This document shows, in pieces, positions 1 through 12,854 of a stretch of 64,000 bases of DNA. The stretch's first letter is position 1, and each line of letters starts with the position of its first letter. The translations under genes were made by a program, and so were the position numbers. The DNA comes from Helopsaltes ochotensis (Eukaryota; Chordata; Aves; Passeriformes; Locustellidae). Where the stretch lies: NCBI GenBank assembly GCA_013400155.1, contig VXBM01000336.1:661293-725292 (forward strand), in the 5' to 3' direction. The notes below the pieces were generated by a model. The model saw nothing but the letters and a program-made list of their open reading frames with translations. It was not told where the DNA came from and made no database searches.

Positions 1-3000
1 AGTGTAATTGTGTTCCCTGAGGCTGGGCTCACACCGTGTAAAATTGAGGAACATGCACGTGGTGTGGCAAATACTGATATTTTATCCAAGGATATGTTCA
101 GGTGAGTTAGATTTAGACAAACTAATATGCTCTGAAAGCAATGTGGAGGTACTTTTGAACAACTGTAGCATGAGTACACCTTTCTGGGATTCTTGCAACC
201 AAGAAACTGTAAATTACCTCTTATTACTGCTGTATTCTATATAAATATAGATCATACCAAGTAAGATGGGCAGCATATGAGGACATTTGCCTAACAAATG
301 TTTTGTCACTGCCCAACAGTATATTTTTCTTCATTGATCTTGACAGCCGTAAAATGCAAACTGGAATGCAGCTGTAAGGCAGTGGAGCCATCCCTAAGCT
401 GGTCAGCCTCTGATGCTGCTGGATGGGTGGAGACATTCCAAGCTCCTTTACTTTCCTATATGCATTCCTGAAATGACAGTCAATGGAAAGCATGGCATAA
501 GAGTAGCAGCATTCCTCAGCTGTTTCCTTTCTAGTAATTTCAAGTCTGTAAGATAGAATTAAAGAAAGAAAAAGATGATCCTGATATTTGGTGGGGGGAG
601 CACTGTTGAATTTTTTTTTAATGCATTGTGTTGCCAAGACCTAGTACCAGCTCTTGTGTTTCAGTTATTGAGCACATTGAATCAGCCACTGTCCTTATCC
701 TGGAAACACTGAATCTTTGCTGGCTATTTGGCAAAACCAAAATTAGAGCAATATGACAAAGTCTTTGAACAAGACCGTTTCCCACTTATGCCTGTGTGGT
801 GTTAGCACTTACCCCATTAACAATGCATTTGTTAGGCCAATGGCTTCTAAAGGTCTGTTAAACAGAATGAAGTGTGGAGTTGGCTTTAAGAGGAGGGTGA
901 AGCCCCTGAGAATCAAATGTAACCTTGTTTTGGGCCTACACACAGAAGTAGGTTTATCTTCAAGAAGACAAATAGTTCCTGTACTACTGTAGTTTCTCTG
1001 CTTAAATTTGATCTATGATTAGCGCATAACCATTGATTTTGATATGAAATTATCTGTAAGCTATGGTTGTTAGAAATTGTTCTAGCCCTAGAACATTCGA
1101 AAGGGCCAAGTCTCACTGATACTTTTTTTTAGTTATTTTAGTTCAGTCTGAAATATGCTTTGATTGATTTTTCCCATGTTATGATTGTAGTTCAGGGTCT
1201 TGAGTTGGAACTATGACAGCTTGCTTTAATATGTGATCAGTTGGCCAGCCAGTGGTGATTATTATACAAGTTTTAGTTCTGGCATGATTATTCAGTTTTG
1301 GAGTTTGTTTTACCATCCTGACTCTGAAGAGTAACCACAGTCTTCTATAAATACAGATATATACTTCTTGAGTAGTTGAGGTTTCTTGTACATCAGGGGA
1401 TTGCTTGCTTAAAGTGTTAGCTTTGTGTTGTGGATCTGATGTATCTCTATCTTCCATTTTTTCCATTTCCTAGGGTTTTCTTTCTTTCTTTCTTTTGTTT
1501 TTGTTTGTTTTTTTGTTCCTTTACAGAAGGACTGAGATGAATGTTAACATGAAACCTGTTTCTTAGTAATTCTAACAAATCTCCAAACTTATAGGATGAA
1601 TTTACCTTACTAGTTTTCTTAAAATTTCACACTTGGAGCAAGTATTTGTCTAAGGCAAAATACCAACATGTTCATCTGGTAACCAAGGCGAACACATCTG
1701 ACAGGCATGTACACCGTATGTGTGTGGTCAGTGCTGCCTTCTAAAACAATTCACTTAGGTGAAGCTTTCACTGGGGAGCTGCATTCCTCTCTCAAAGCAG
1801 AGATCCTTGTGGGCCCCTTTTGAAACTGGAATACCATCTCCGACTTACGGCTTTGGAACTTTCAGCTTACAGATACCCTGGAATTTGCTTTGGTGTTCTT
1901 GACTGAAAACCTACGCTTTTCTTACTGAAGTGGAAAAGTTGCTATTTTAAGGCCGCAAAGCATGTTGTCCCGAGCTTTAACAAAAGTGTGGTTGCTTGCA
2001 GTGTGTTTGCAAATAGATGCGATTATACGTGAAAAATTAGGCTTAATTAAGTGAATAATTTCATTGAAATAAATTGATTTTCCAAAACTGTGCCTTCCCA
2101 TCCCAGAGATGAAACAGTCCGAAACTACTTGTATTATTTCCTCAGTGTGAATTATGACTACTAATCCTGTAATCTATGAAATATAAGTAACTCTGCTTAT
2201 TGTTGTTGCAGTGTTAAGCTATTTTTTATTTTTATTTATATTTTTGTGAAAAGTCAATGCTCTTAAACTTGTTTTGCTAATCTGTTATTTGGAGATGTTT
2301 TTAAACATGGTGGTTTAGGTGCTGAACCTGCTGAAAATTTGGGCAAAATGAATTACCTTAGGTTTTATCCAAAATGAAGACTGAAAATTGGGGTGCCAAC
2401 ATTGTGTCTGTGGCCCAAATGTAGACTCCTGATAGATAATAATCTCATTTCTATCCAATCATATGACACAATGTCTTTAGGAAGCTTGTTGAACTTCACA
2501 ATTTCCCACCACTTTTATTTTATTCAGCCACTGTAGCAAATGGAATTATTTTAGGTCCTATTTTTTATGAGAAACCTGCACTTCATCTCCTCAGTAGAAA
2601 ATAAAAGTTTAGCGCTTACCTCTGAAGGAAGAATTTTTTTGTAATGTCAGTTTCTTTGTTTCTGAGTATAACAGAGCAGAGGGGATGAATTTTGCTACCA
2701 CTGTCAGTGGAGGTTTTTTTATGAACCTCTCTGGACATGGCTGTCGGGTCACTCATGTTTTTACTTCCTTGCAGACAGCCTAGCCAAATGCTTGGCACTT
2801 GTCTCGCTATAGCTATGTTTGTATGTGTTTAATAGTGATAGTGAATGTTAATGCTTGTATGTTGCAGTGCTTATCGGGTATTTGTACACTTTGGAAGAGA
2901 AACAGCTTCCTACATCTCTGCAGAGGAGTAACTTAACAGGTCTAGTGTCTCTTGTACTTAATATTTCTAATAGACTTATTAAGTATTGAAGTTGGACTGT

Positions 3001-5407
3001 GGCCGGATGTATCAAACATGACTCCTAAGAAAGCTTGTGAAATTACTGTAGAAACAAGTTTTATCTATAATTCTAGGTAAATACAGCAGCTGTGATTTAA
3101 AAATTACAGTTTTTAAGGAAAACAGGGAACAACTGGGTGTGAATGACAGAAGATACATTATGTATTTTGTAAAGTGTTTTACCAGTTACCCTTGTGGGCT
3201 CTGGGGGTGGGAGAGCTCTTTCTCAGTTGTTTTCTCAGCAATTGAAGATGTTGCTGCACTCTGTAATAGTAAAATACATGTCAATTGTAACTACAACAAA
3301 CAGCATTTGCAAGCTCAAGTAGCTGTTAAGATTGACTGCTGGAGATGAGCAGTGTTAGAGGTCTTTGGTCCAAGAAGCCTAACTTTGTGAGAATTGCTGT
3401 ACCTGTGACCAAAGTGTCATAGCTTTCTGGAGCCTCATCAATAGCAGGTTCTATGGCACAAGGAATGTGGAAACAGGACTTTTCTGGATGTGTATGGAGC
3501 AGTTCCAAAGGGATGATCAACAGCTTCAGTTTGATTTTCAAAAACTTTACAAGAGCCAGGAAAGCCTAGTAAAACACAATGTGTGATTATTAAGATGGTG
3601 AATTTCAAAAGCTGTTGCTGCAATTATGGTTTGGCATCCTTTTTTAAAATAAGATACCTGCCATGTCAGGTGCACATCCTGCATTGAAGCATAAAACTAA
3701 GAAAACTCTGGCATAGAAAAGCATGCATGATATAGTCCTATTAAAAATACTTTTCCATTTAATTTTGTTTTTAGGATTTTGTGTTGGTTTTCTTGTGTGT
3801 GTAGTGGGGTTTTTTGGTTTCCAAAACACAGCATATAAATAAAAGCATCACTAAAAGTTGAAGGCAAACTGTAGACCAAATAGCACTTAAAAGTAATTTT
3901 CTATTAAGAAACCTTGGCATCAGAACCACATCATCTTCAGTGACATCATTTATCATCAGCTACACAGATATGACTGAAGCGTTTACTTTAAGAGCTGATG
4001 TGTCATTTCCCTCTTTTGGGAGATCCTCCAAGGGCTTTGTATCTCAATAGCTGCTTACCTGCACATATTATAACAAGTAATTTGTCTTTTCAAGACAAAC
4101 TATTGTGACAACATTTGAAAGACTTCGTTCTTTAATTTCTTGTAGATTTTGAGCCCTTTTAATTGAGTCTCTGCAATTATCTAATTTTATTCTATATTGC
4201 CAAGTTAAATGACTTAAATATGGGAGAATTTTCTTGATGTTTTTTCCCCTGTTCATGTTGCTTTGTTGTGTTTCACTGCTGATAATGTATTTGATAACAT
4301 GCTTTGAATTCTGTTAATACTTGAAGGGTGCTTATGCAGAATTTAAATAATTAACAGCCTAAGCAACTGATTTGGACTGTTTCATTGCAGGTTAAACTGC
4401 AAATATTACTTGGGTTTTAAACTTTAAGTCAGAACCTTCACTTTTTAAAACAAAAATGGTTTAAAATCTGGCTTCAGCTGTTCTGCAGTTGAGCTCATGA
4501 TAGGCTATAAAGCTGAAGAGTGCCACTTAACTAGGAGTGACATCACTAACTTTTTATCAATAGACTTCTGTACTTAACTTTTGGTAGCTGTGATTTATGA
4601 GATCTGTATTACACCATACAGTTGCTTAAGTCTCTCTTTTTAAGAAGTTCTGTGACCTAGATGAAGGTGGGCATAGGAAGCACAGGGTAAAAAATAATTT
4701 TCTGATCCAATGATAGAACAGTGACAGAGGTATGAATTTTTTTAATCCAGGTAAATTGCTCCCCTTTCTCTTCTTCTGTCGTTCTGTCTCCTTGCTCTAC
4801 TCGTATTACAGAAACTGGATTTTTGACAATCAAATCCATCTGCCTTGCAGCTTATAATAAATAAGCAGCACTGGTTGGTCATTGGTTCTTTTAGAGTTAT
4901 AAAAGCTGTCTCCAAATTCAAGTCTTGATCTCTAGAGACCTTAACAAGGTGCTGGTGTTTATAGAAACCCAGTGTTTCTGTTGCCCTGCTTTGTTTTCTT
5001 TCTCCGAGAAAGGTCTGATGAGTGTTTTTGATACTTTTGGTTCCTTTAGTACTATCAGCAACCACTGAGACACATGATGTTTATATGTCCACTTTTCCTT
5101 CTCCCTGTTGGAATACCTAAGATGACTCTCCATACCCCTAAACCCATGAGTGCTCTATAAGTCTCTCCCTCTGGAATGTTTTAACTTTGTTTAATGCAAG
5201 GAATTGCAGAATACAAGGAATTGTTCCTGTAAAGCCAAATTTTGCAAGACCAATATAAACCAAAGATTTCCGTATACTTGGGCTTTTGTCAGCCTCAGAG
5301 TGTAGATTGTGAAATGCTTCTGGTACTTCCAGTGACTCTTGATTCACTAAATATTATGACTCTGTTAAAGTATTTACCTCCTTAATCCCAATTCTTTTTC
5401 GAATAAT
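1..5407. other. Intronic sequence without recognised elements
   Basis: AT-rich sequence with many stops in all frames. The only structure I note is a TTTC/TTTG-rich tract at 1475-1517 and scattered short A or T runs. Open frames here are short and do not resemble any family I know. Confidence 0.7.
1475..1517. repeat. TTTC/TTTG simple repeat
   Basis: About four and a half TTTC units are followed by T-rich TTTG units. It could be a degraded poly-pyrimidine microsatellite. Read on the minus strand it is A-rich with interspersed G and C. Confidence 0.85.
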
Positions 5408-6107
5408 CATAGAATGTTAAGGGTTGGAAAGGACCTTAAAGATGATCTATCCCAACCAAGCTGCTGCCCTGGGCAGTGACACGTCCTGCTAGATCAGGTT
5501 GGTCAAGGCCTTACCAAAACTGGCTTTGAACACTGTCAGGGCTGGGTCATCCACAACCTCCCTTGGCAGCCTATTCCAGTGTCTCACCACCCTCACAGTA
5601 AAAAATTCTTCTAATATCTAGTCTAAATTTCCCCTCTTTCTATTTGTACCCATTACTGCTGGTTCTAACACTACAGTTCCTGACAAAATCCTTCTCCAGC
5701 TTCCCGGTAGGCCCCCCTTCAGGTACTGGAAGTTTGCTATGAGGTCTCCATGAAGCCTTTTCTTCTCTGGACTGAGTAGCCCTGATTCTCTCAGCCGGCC
5801 TCTGCCAGGGAGGTGCTCCAGTCCTCTTACCAACTTTGTGGGCTTGCTCCAGCACTTTCATGGCCTTACTTTGGGAGCATCAGACCTGTACACACCGCTC
5901 CAGGTGGGGTCTCGCAAGAAGAGAGGAGAGGGGGAGAATCTCCTCCCTTGACCTGCTGACCACTCTCCTTTTGACACAGCCCAGGGTATGGTTTGCCTTC
6001 TGGGCTGTGATTGCATGCTGACAACTCATGTTGAGTTTTTCATCAAACATCACCCCCAAATCCTTTTCCACAGAGCTGCTCTCAATCATCTCTCTGCCCA
6101 ACCTGTA
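5408..6107 (-). mobile_element. CR1 LINE, 5'-truncated (copy A)
   Basis: The lower-coordinate end reads as the reverse complement of a CR1 3' end: an ATAGAAT terminal motif, then GTTGGAAAGGACCTTAAAGATG and the 'tccaacc' block. Translation of the minus strand at about 5880-6070 gives the CR1 ORF2 C-terminal segment KDLGVMFDEKLNMSCQHAIT, then ILPLSSLLARPHLERCVQ, typical of the region after the reverse transcriptase. The frame is broken by stops, so the copy is dead. The 5' end is truncated within ORF2, as in most CR1 copies. Confidence 0.93.
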
Positions 6108-6522
6108 GGTGTGTCAGGGTGAAGTCCAGTTTTAGTAATGCTCTGGCTTTAGAAGTTGCATATAAGGATCTTTCTTAAAATCTTAGGTTAAGATGCAGAT
6201 AGTACATCCAGTTTAGGCTCCTTGTGGTGGTGGGGGGTTCTGCAGTCTTCTTGCTTTCTGCATGTAGAACTTAAAGTTTAGACTTTAATGCAGTGCCTTG
6301 AATTTTATCAGCTGGTGGAACCTGACTGACTCTGTGATAACAAATGTTTGGAAAGAAGTTATTAACCACTGTAGTCAATATTGCAGAAAAGTTGTCAATT
6401 TCTTAGAGGTTAAGAATGATTCCCTACTTGCGTGAAACACTGTATTCATAAAACAGCAATACTGTTGCCAGTTTAGCAGCGAATGAGAGGTGGTGGAGGG
6501 AAGTTCTTCCTGATACATGATT

Positions 6523-7670
6523 ACAGAATCAATTAGATTGGAAAAGTCCTTTGAGGTTCAGTCCAACCCATGACCTTAAACCACCTTGTCAACCAGACCA
6601 TGGCACTAAGTGCCACATGCAGCCTTTCCTTAAACACCTTCAGGGATGGTGACTCCACCACCTCCCTGGGCAGCCCATTCCAATGCCCAGTGACCCTTTC
6701 TGTGAGGAATTTCATCTTAGCATCCAACCCAAACCTCCCCTGGCACAGCCTAAGTCTGTGTGTTCTTGTCCTACAGCTGGTTGCCTGGGAAAAAACCTAA
6801 CCCCTGTCTGGCTACAGCCTCTTTTCAGGGAGATGTAGAGAGTGATAGGGTCTCCCCCTGAGCCTTTTCTCCAGGCTAAACACCCCCAGCTCCTTCAGCC
6901 GCTCCTCACTGGACTGGTGTTCCACACCCTTCACCAGCCTTGTTGCCCTTCCCTGGACACGCTCCAGAATCTCAATGTCCTTCCTAAACTGAGGAGGCCA
7001 GCACTGGACAGCACTCAAGGCGTGGCCTCACCAGTGCCGAGTATCAGGGAACAGCCCGTTCCCTGCTCCTGCTGGCCACGCCGTTCCTGATCCAGGCCAG
7101 GGTGCCGTTGACCTTCTTGGCCACCCAGGCACACTCCTGGCTCGTGTTCAGCTGCTGTCACCAGCACCCCCAGGTCCCTTTCTGCCTGGGCACTGTCCAG
7201 CCATTCCATCCCCAGCCTGTAGTGCTGTGTGGGGTTGTTGTGGCCAAAGTACAGGACACAACACTTGGTCTTGTTGAACCTCATATCCTTGGATTCAGCC
7301 CATGGATCCAGCCTGTCCGGGTCCTTCTGCAGAGCCCTCCTACCCTCCAGCAGATCAATACACACACCCAACTTGGTGTCATCTGAGAATTCCCTAGTGG
7401 TAGACTCAGTCCCCTCATCCTAATCATCAGTAAAGATATTAAACAGGACTGGGCCCAGAGCTGATCCATGGGGGAGGCCACCAGGGAGCATCCACCAACT
7501 GGATGCTGCACCTTTCACCACCCCTCATTGGGCCCAGCCATCCAGCCAGTTCTTAGCCCAGCAAAGGGTGCACTTGTCCAAGCCATGGGCTGCCAGCTTT
7601 TCCAGGAGTATGCTGTGGGAGACAGTGTCAAAGGCTGATGAATTGCAGAATAATGGGGTCTTCTGGAATA
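6523..7670 (-). mobile_element. CR1 LINE, 5'-truncated (copy B)
   Basis: This is a second minus-strand CR1, starting from its 3' end at about 6523. The minus strand encodes degraded ORF2 pieces. The reverse transcriptase active-site region at 7378-7389 reads FSDD in place of the usual F/YADD, so both Asp are kept but Ala is replaced by Ser. It is followed upstream in coordinates (downstream in the element) by DLLEGRRALQKDPDRLDPW-like, CCVLYFGHNNPTQHYRLG-like and ERDLGVLV segments. Frames shift several times. About 415 bases separate it from copy A, and both have their own 3' ends, so they are independent insertions. Confidence 0.94.
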
Positions 7671-9029
7671 ACTAGGGAAAGGTAATGTGTCTGCCCCATT
7701 CTCTGCAAAGGGGCTGGAGGGAATGAGAGTAGCCTTTAATTTGAAATTTACTTTAAACAGAGTAATAACTAAACTGCAAAATATAGCAGGGCTGTAATAT
7801 ACTGGCTAAATAGACTGGTCTGTCATGATAAGAGTCCTCCCTTCAGCCAGCAAGGGGTGAATTTCTGCAATTCAGTCAGTGGTATGACTATTTTGGAGTC
7901 TTGGATTTGGATGTGTACTCTGAGGCTTGTTTAATGTGAAACTTTTGACTTGCCATCAAATGTATCCCTTTGTCTCTGTCAGGTAATGTCCAGAAAAGCA
8001 GGAATCAAAGGGGAGTGCTGCATCTCATCCAAATAGTGCAAAAGGACTGATTGAACTGGTTATGGTAAAAGCTGTAGGACTTGCGGTATTGAGGAAAGCT
8101 TACTGGAAACCTCTTGCCGAAGATGCTATAGTTACAAGCAGCTGTGGTCAAGAAAATTTGCGTTTTTACAACAGGAGTAGGTATCTTTTATAGGCAAGTA
8201 TCAGAAGGTTATGGACTAGAGCAAACTCATAACAGTTCTGTTTGTTTACTTAGCTTTAGAGCTATTTGGAGATGTCTGACTTTCTCATCTATTTCACTTA
8301 AACAACTTTTCATTTCTACCCCAAAAAGTGGGTTAGAACAGGCTGCTGTGATGGCTATGGTGTAAGTGGATATACTTTTCTCCCCTCCCACTTCAAGTGT
8401 AAGTTACATTTTATGGTTAATAATTCTTAACATTGAGTGGCTTTTCTTTGCAGCTATTAAGGGGTGTTTTCATGTCATACAGTTTTTTATTGACTCATGT
8501 GATGTCCCCTGTGTTCAGGGTTAAATAGGCAGGCAGATGTGCTCTAGAACCTTCTATAGTGATGTAGTAGTGAGTATAGTAGTGATGTAATTAATCTGCA
8601 ATATCACCTTGTCTTCATGCTGTTTTCACTAGAGTTCACAGTTACTGCAGTTACTGTATGGGTAGAATAGGTGTTCAACTGATTGACAGTGCTCTTGAGC
8701 CATAAAACAGCGAGCTGAAATTTTTATGTTAGGTCCCTAAGTCCTTAAGGCAATCAACTTTTGCAGCATTCTTTTTGAGCTTGGGAATTGAAGCCAATGT
8801 CAATAATTTATATTTTTTTCAGAAGAATATTCATATTGACAAGCTTTAACTTTCAAGTCTATACTTTAGTGTTAGTGCTGGTTTTGACCTGTGATTTCAA
8901 TATACATGTCATACTGTGTTTGGTTAGCGTGGATGGTAAAAACCAATTGACTTTGAAATTGACAACCAGGTTAGCCAATTTAATATAAGTATACACTTCT
9001 GGGTCACACACAGCTTCAATTCAGGAGGA
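7671..9029. other. Intronic sequence without recognised elements
   Basis: AT-rich unique-looking sequence between copy B of CR1 and the GC-rich block. I see no coding exon, RNA gene or mobile element in it. Confidence 0.65.
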
Positions 9030-9600
9030 TCTTAGAATGCCAGCCCTTTTCCTCCCTGCCATGGAAGAGGTGAGCTGGCCCTGGCTCCCGGGGCTGGGCC
9101 CAGCTGGCCCCTGCCCAGGCCAGGTGATTTCCAGGAAGCTGCCGGGGCCGGGGAGGAGAAAATGTCCCCTTCCCGACCGGGCTCGGGTCTCCAGCAGCTG
9201 TGGAACACCCTGCTGCTCCCCCAGCTTCTAGCGAGGGGGAGGAGAGGCTGGAGCCTCTGGTAGCAGCTCCGAGCTGGGCACCCCAGATGAGACCGAGGGG
9301 CGGAGGGGGAAGCGTCCATCAGCCTGCCTGACTGCTGAGACCCCGCTGCTGTTTAGGAGCCTCACCCACGGCGTGGCTTTGAGACCCCTGTGCCGCCCGG
9401 CAGAGAACACACGACCACCGCAGGCCGGGACAAGTTTTACCTCTTTCCTCCAGCCGATGGAACTTCCAGGGCACTGGCCCTTCCCTGAGTGAGAACAGAC
9501 AAAGTGATTGAACTATAAGGAGACGCAGCACAGACAGTCAAAGAGAGAGTAGAAGACTATTGAGACAAAAGAGGAGGACTGGCCTAATTTGGCTGGACTT
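9030..9600 (-). other. GC-rich block adjoining an LTR-like element; possibly its internal region
   Basis: Base composition changes abruptly to strongly GC-rich with several CpGs at about 9040-9440, unlike the surrounding intron. On the minus strand there are open frames (95, 60 and 70 codons) that overlap each other but match no protein I recognise. It lies directly downstream of the LTR-like block when both are read on the minus strand. The simplest reading is that it is a 5' internal or leader fragment of the same retroelement. A separate GC-rich insertion or an intronic CpG island are alternatives. No primer-binding site was identified. Confidence 0.4.
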
Positions 9601-9609
9601 CTGTTAAGG

Positions 9610-10630
9610 CTGTGGAAACTTGTCGAGATAGGACACGGAATGGACAACACTCACACACTGAGATGTCTAAGGTAAAGGAGGGGCAGTTTATTTACAAACC
9701 TCGATATTTATAGAATTCCAAAAGTGACCATGGATTGGAGGATGAAATTGCCACTTCTCTAACTACACTGGTCAAACCAACAGTCTATCGATTCTCTCCT
9801 CCTCCATACAAGTATGAAAAACAATCATTATTTACATGAAAGTGTGTGAGAAACTCCATTACAAAAATGTAAACATCAGAAGGCCTAGGAGAACAGGGTG
9901 ACAGAGGCTGGACTAAAAAATCTCTTCAAATCATGGGAAAGATATGCTTTTGGGGAAATGATTGTCAGATTTGTGTGTGGATCTGAGCAAAGGTGTTTGT
10001 GATGGATTATGTGATATTAATCCTATAAGATGTTTGAACAGAGATAGAGATGAGATGTCCTCTGTGCCAGTGAAGAAGTGAGAAGGTATATCTGTTCCTT
10101 GAGATGAAGAATCCTTTGTTCTTTAGAGTTATTCATCTTTAAAAGGTGACATCCTAATATTCAAAAGTCTAAGACCCATGACCCATAAGCAGCTTAGGAA
10201 ACTGCAAATGGGAGGATTCACGGAAGCAGGTTACCCTGGGCGGCTGTTTCTGTGACAGTTAAAACCCACAAGAAAACTGTTCTAAGTTGTCACTGGGATC
10301 CATGACTCTAAGAGAGGTTCCTCTCCTAAAAAAAATTGATAAAAGACTACTTTCAAATAGTAAAACTGACTAAAAATCACAAGTTGTCTCTTTATCTTGT
10401 TTGTAAGAAAGCAAACAGTTTGTGGGGGGAAGATGAGTAATTTAAAAGTTTCGTTTTTTTTCCTTTATCTCCTTTTAGTGTGTGTTAATAAAATCTGTTT
10501 ATCTTAAGTTAGGCCTGTTTTACCTTTTTCTCCTAATCCTATCTCACAAAAGGAAAAGCAAGTAGATACTCAAACCACTACACTAAATTCAGCCAACAGA
10601 AACAAAGACAGCAAATGTGAAACCACTACA
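9610..10630 (-). mobile_element. LTR-retroelement-derived block, probably one LTR (ERV-like)
   Basis: Read on the minus strand, the block begins TGTAGTGGTTTCACATTTGC at about 10629, a TG start typical of an LTR. It carries a TATA-like box (CTATAAATAT, at 9704-9713), followed 20 bases later by an AATAAA polyadenylation signal (9687-9692). A short TGTGTGAGTGTTGTCC stretch comes next, resembling an LTR R/U5 boundary. It ends near TATCTCGACA. I see no gag, pol or env reading frame. No clean target-site duplication was found, so both ends are approximate and an internal start at 10586 or 10256 is possible. Identification rests on layout of signals, not on a database match. Confidence 0.55.
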
Positions 10631-12659
10631 TACATACAATTAAATAATTCTAAATTTTCTGTATTGCCATAAGTCTTTCCTATATTTTGCACGTAGTCAT
10701 AACAACTTGTACTTCCACTAAGCACCATAAATCACTATTTTTTTTCCCTGAGTTCTTGCAAAGGACTGTGGGGAAAGAGACAAATGAATGTACTTCATCT
10801 GCTAACTGGTAAACGTACAAGTTGTATGTGCCACTGAATTTGGAGATAGGGAAATCTTTGAATGCATGAAGCCAAAATCCTGGCTATCCATCTCTGTTAT
10901 ATGGGATTATTTAATCTGCAATTTCATCCAGCATTTGAGCTAAAGCTGCTAGAAGTAGATATTAAATTCTCCAGTAGCAGCTGAATCTCAGGAGTAATGT
11001 TCAGTGCAACTTTTGCCTCAGTTGATGAAGTCCTAGTAAGCTTGCTTTGATGAACTTGGATTTTATTTTGTGCATGTACTGGCACAGGCAGCTCCTTCTG
11101 CTTGTAACCAACTATGATGTGTAATCAAGTATGGCCAGACTGCTCTGACCTCCTGCAAGCTGGTCTCCTAAAATGGAAATCATTCATTTTGCAGATGGAA
11201 ATTGGAGCCAAGCAGCTGTGAATTCCAGGAGACAAATACTGAGGCAAACTCATAACTTTGTTCTTCAGTTCAAAAACCAAATGACAGTTGAGCCTTGCAT
11301 TTGCCACTTGCTTTCAATCTGTGATTTTTTTCCAAAAAGTCAGCAAGTATTTCTATGAAGTCACTGCTTACTATCCAAAGCTTTTTTGTTTCTTTTTAAA
11401 ATAAGTCTTTTCTTTGTATTTCCTACTTTCCCTAACTTGCTCTCTTAAAACAAAAAACTCTTGCTATTCCCCAACCTTTACTTCTGTGGCTGCTGTTTTA
11501 GGGAGGTAGTGTTAATTGGCACTGAACCAGCTTTTAATGACAGGAAACCAGGATAGGTTGACAAATATGTACATTTTCATGCAGCAGTGATGCTGATCAC
11601 CTGCAGTTATAGAGATTGGTGTGGAATTGCTGAGCTAAAAAGCCTCTTGAGTGTAAAAGTGACAAATTATATGCTTAAAAGGATACTTCCATGAATCTGT
11701 GGCTCAGACTTAAATGTACTGCCTAGATGAAAGATTTACTGTTTCATCCTTAGTTTAGCTTTGGAAATTGAAGACAAAAACTGGGTGAAATTGCATTAGT
11801 TGCTAGTATTCTGTGCTATTCCCTGGGGACTACTTATTCAAACTTATAAAACCATCATTTAGCTGTTGTGGAAATCTTTAGTCTGTGTGAAAGCTTGTCG
11901 CTGTATTTTAGGTTTTCATGGAGGCTTGCAACTAGCACTACTTCAGGTTTAGTTTTTGACAAAAATCTGGCTTGTAGGCAGAAGCAAAGCTGGCAATATA
12001 TGCAGGCAAACTACCAAACAGTTCTGCTAACATGTTCCCAAGAGTCCTACATAAACTGGAAGAAAAATTATGCAGCCTCCTTAATCTGTGTTCCCAGTAG
12101 CCATACTGAAACTTTGCCTCTAAAGCAAAAAGGCTTTTGTGGTTGTGCCCTAAGGCTGGAAAAAAACCAACAAAAGCCAACAAAAAAACCCCAACGAATG
12201 CAGTGAAAGGTGCAAAATCATAAGGATCTTTCCCAATATCCAGATCATACTAAAAAATTTTTTTTGGTGGAAAGTGTTTTTTGGGTGACCATTATGAAGG
12301 TGAAAGACAAAACAGAGCTGTGGTTTGCTAAAAATGATGGAAAAGAGAAGAAAAAACCCCAAAACACAACCAACTTCTACTGGTCCTTGAAGACAAAAAA
12401 CTGCTGTCGCACTTGTAAGGTTTTGCAGCCTTTCTGATTAAGTTCTTAAGTGGTAGACACTGTGAGCATGGTACTACTTTCTATTATGAGGTGGGCTGTA
12501 TTTAATTACATAAAGTACCTTTAGATGCTGGCTGTTGAGTGTCTGGTGGAAGGCGATACTACTTCTGCCACTAAAGTATCTGGAGGATATTTGCTTAGTC
12601 TTTGTCTGCTCACTTTTAGGTGAAATAAAAATGACAGGTTTCTTCTACTTAAAAGACTC

Positions 12660-12674
12660 TTTTTTTTTTTTTTT
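12660..12674. repeat. Poly-T run
   Basis: Fifteen consecutive T. It could be the reverse of an old poly-A tail, but no recognisable retrocopy adjoins it. Confidence 0.9.
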
Positions 12675-12828
12675 CTCTGAGTTATAAGGCATTTGATTTT
12701 TAGGGTCTAAGGAATTCTGACTTCCTCAAATCCTCGGCCGTGGAAAGCAAGTACATAACTAGAGATGGGATGCTTACTATAGTTGTGAACCAAACAATCT
12801 TCTGTTTCTTGCTATATTCTGGTGCCTT

Positions 12829-12854
12829 TTATTATTATCATTATTATTATTATT
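12829..12854. repeat. (ATT)n microsatellite
   Basis: About eight ATT units interrupted once by ATC. It is a typical short intronic trinucleotide repeat. Confidence 0.92.

Noticed and set aside
224..637. 137-codon frame on the minus strand
   Set aside because: No recognisable family, no splice or promoter context, and typical chance length for this composition.
9032..9531. Minus-strand frames in the GC-rich block as a novel protein gene
   Set aside because: Frames overlap in different registers, have no recognisable motif, and are explained by low stop-codon frequency in GC-rich DNA next to a retroelement.
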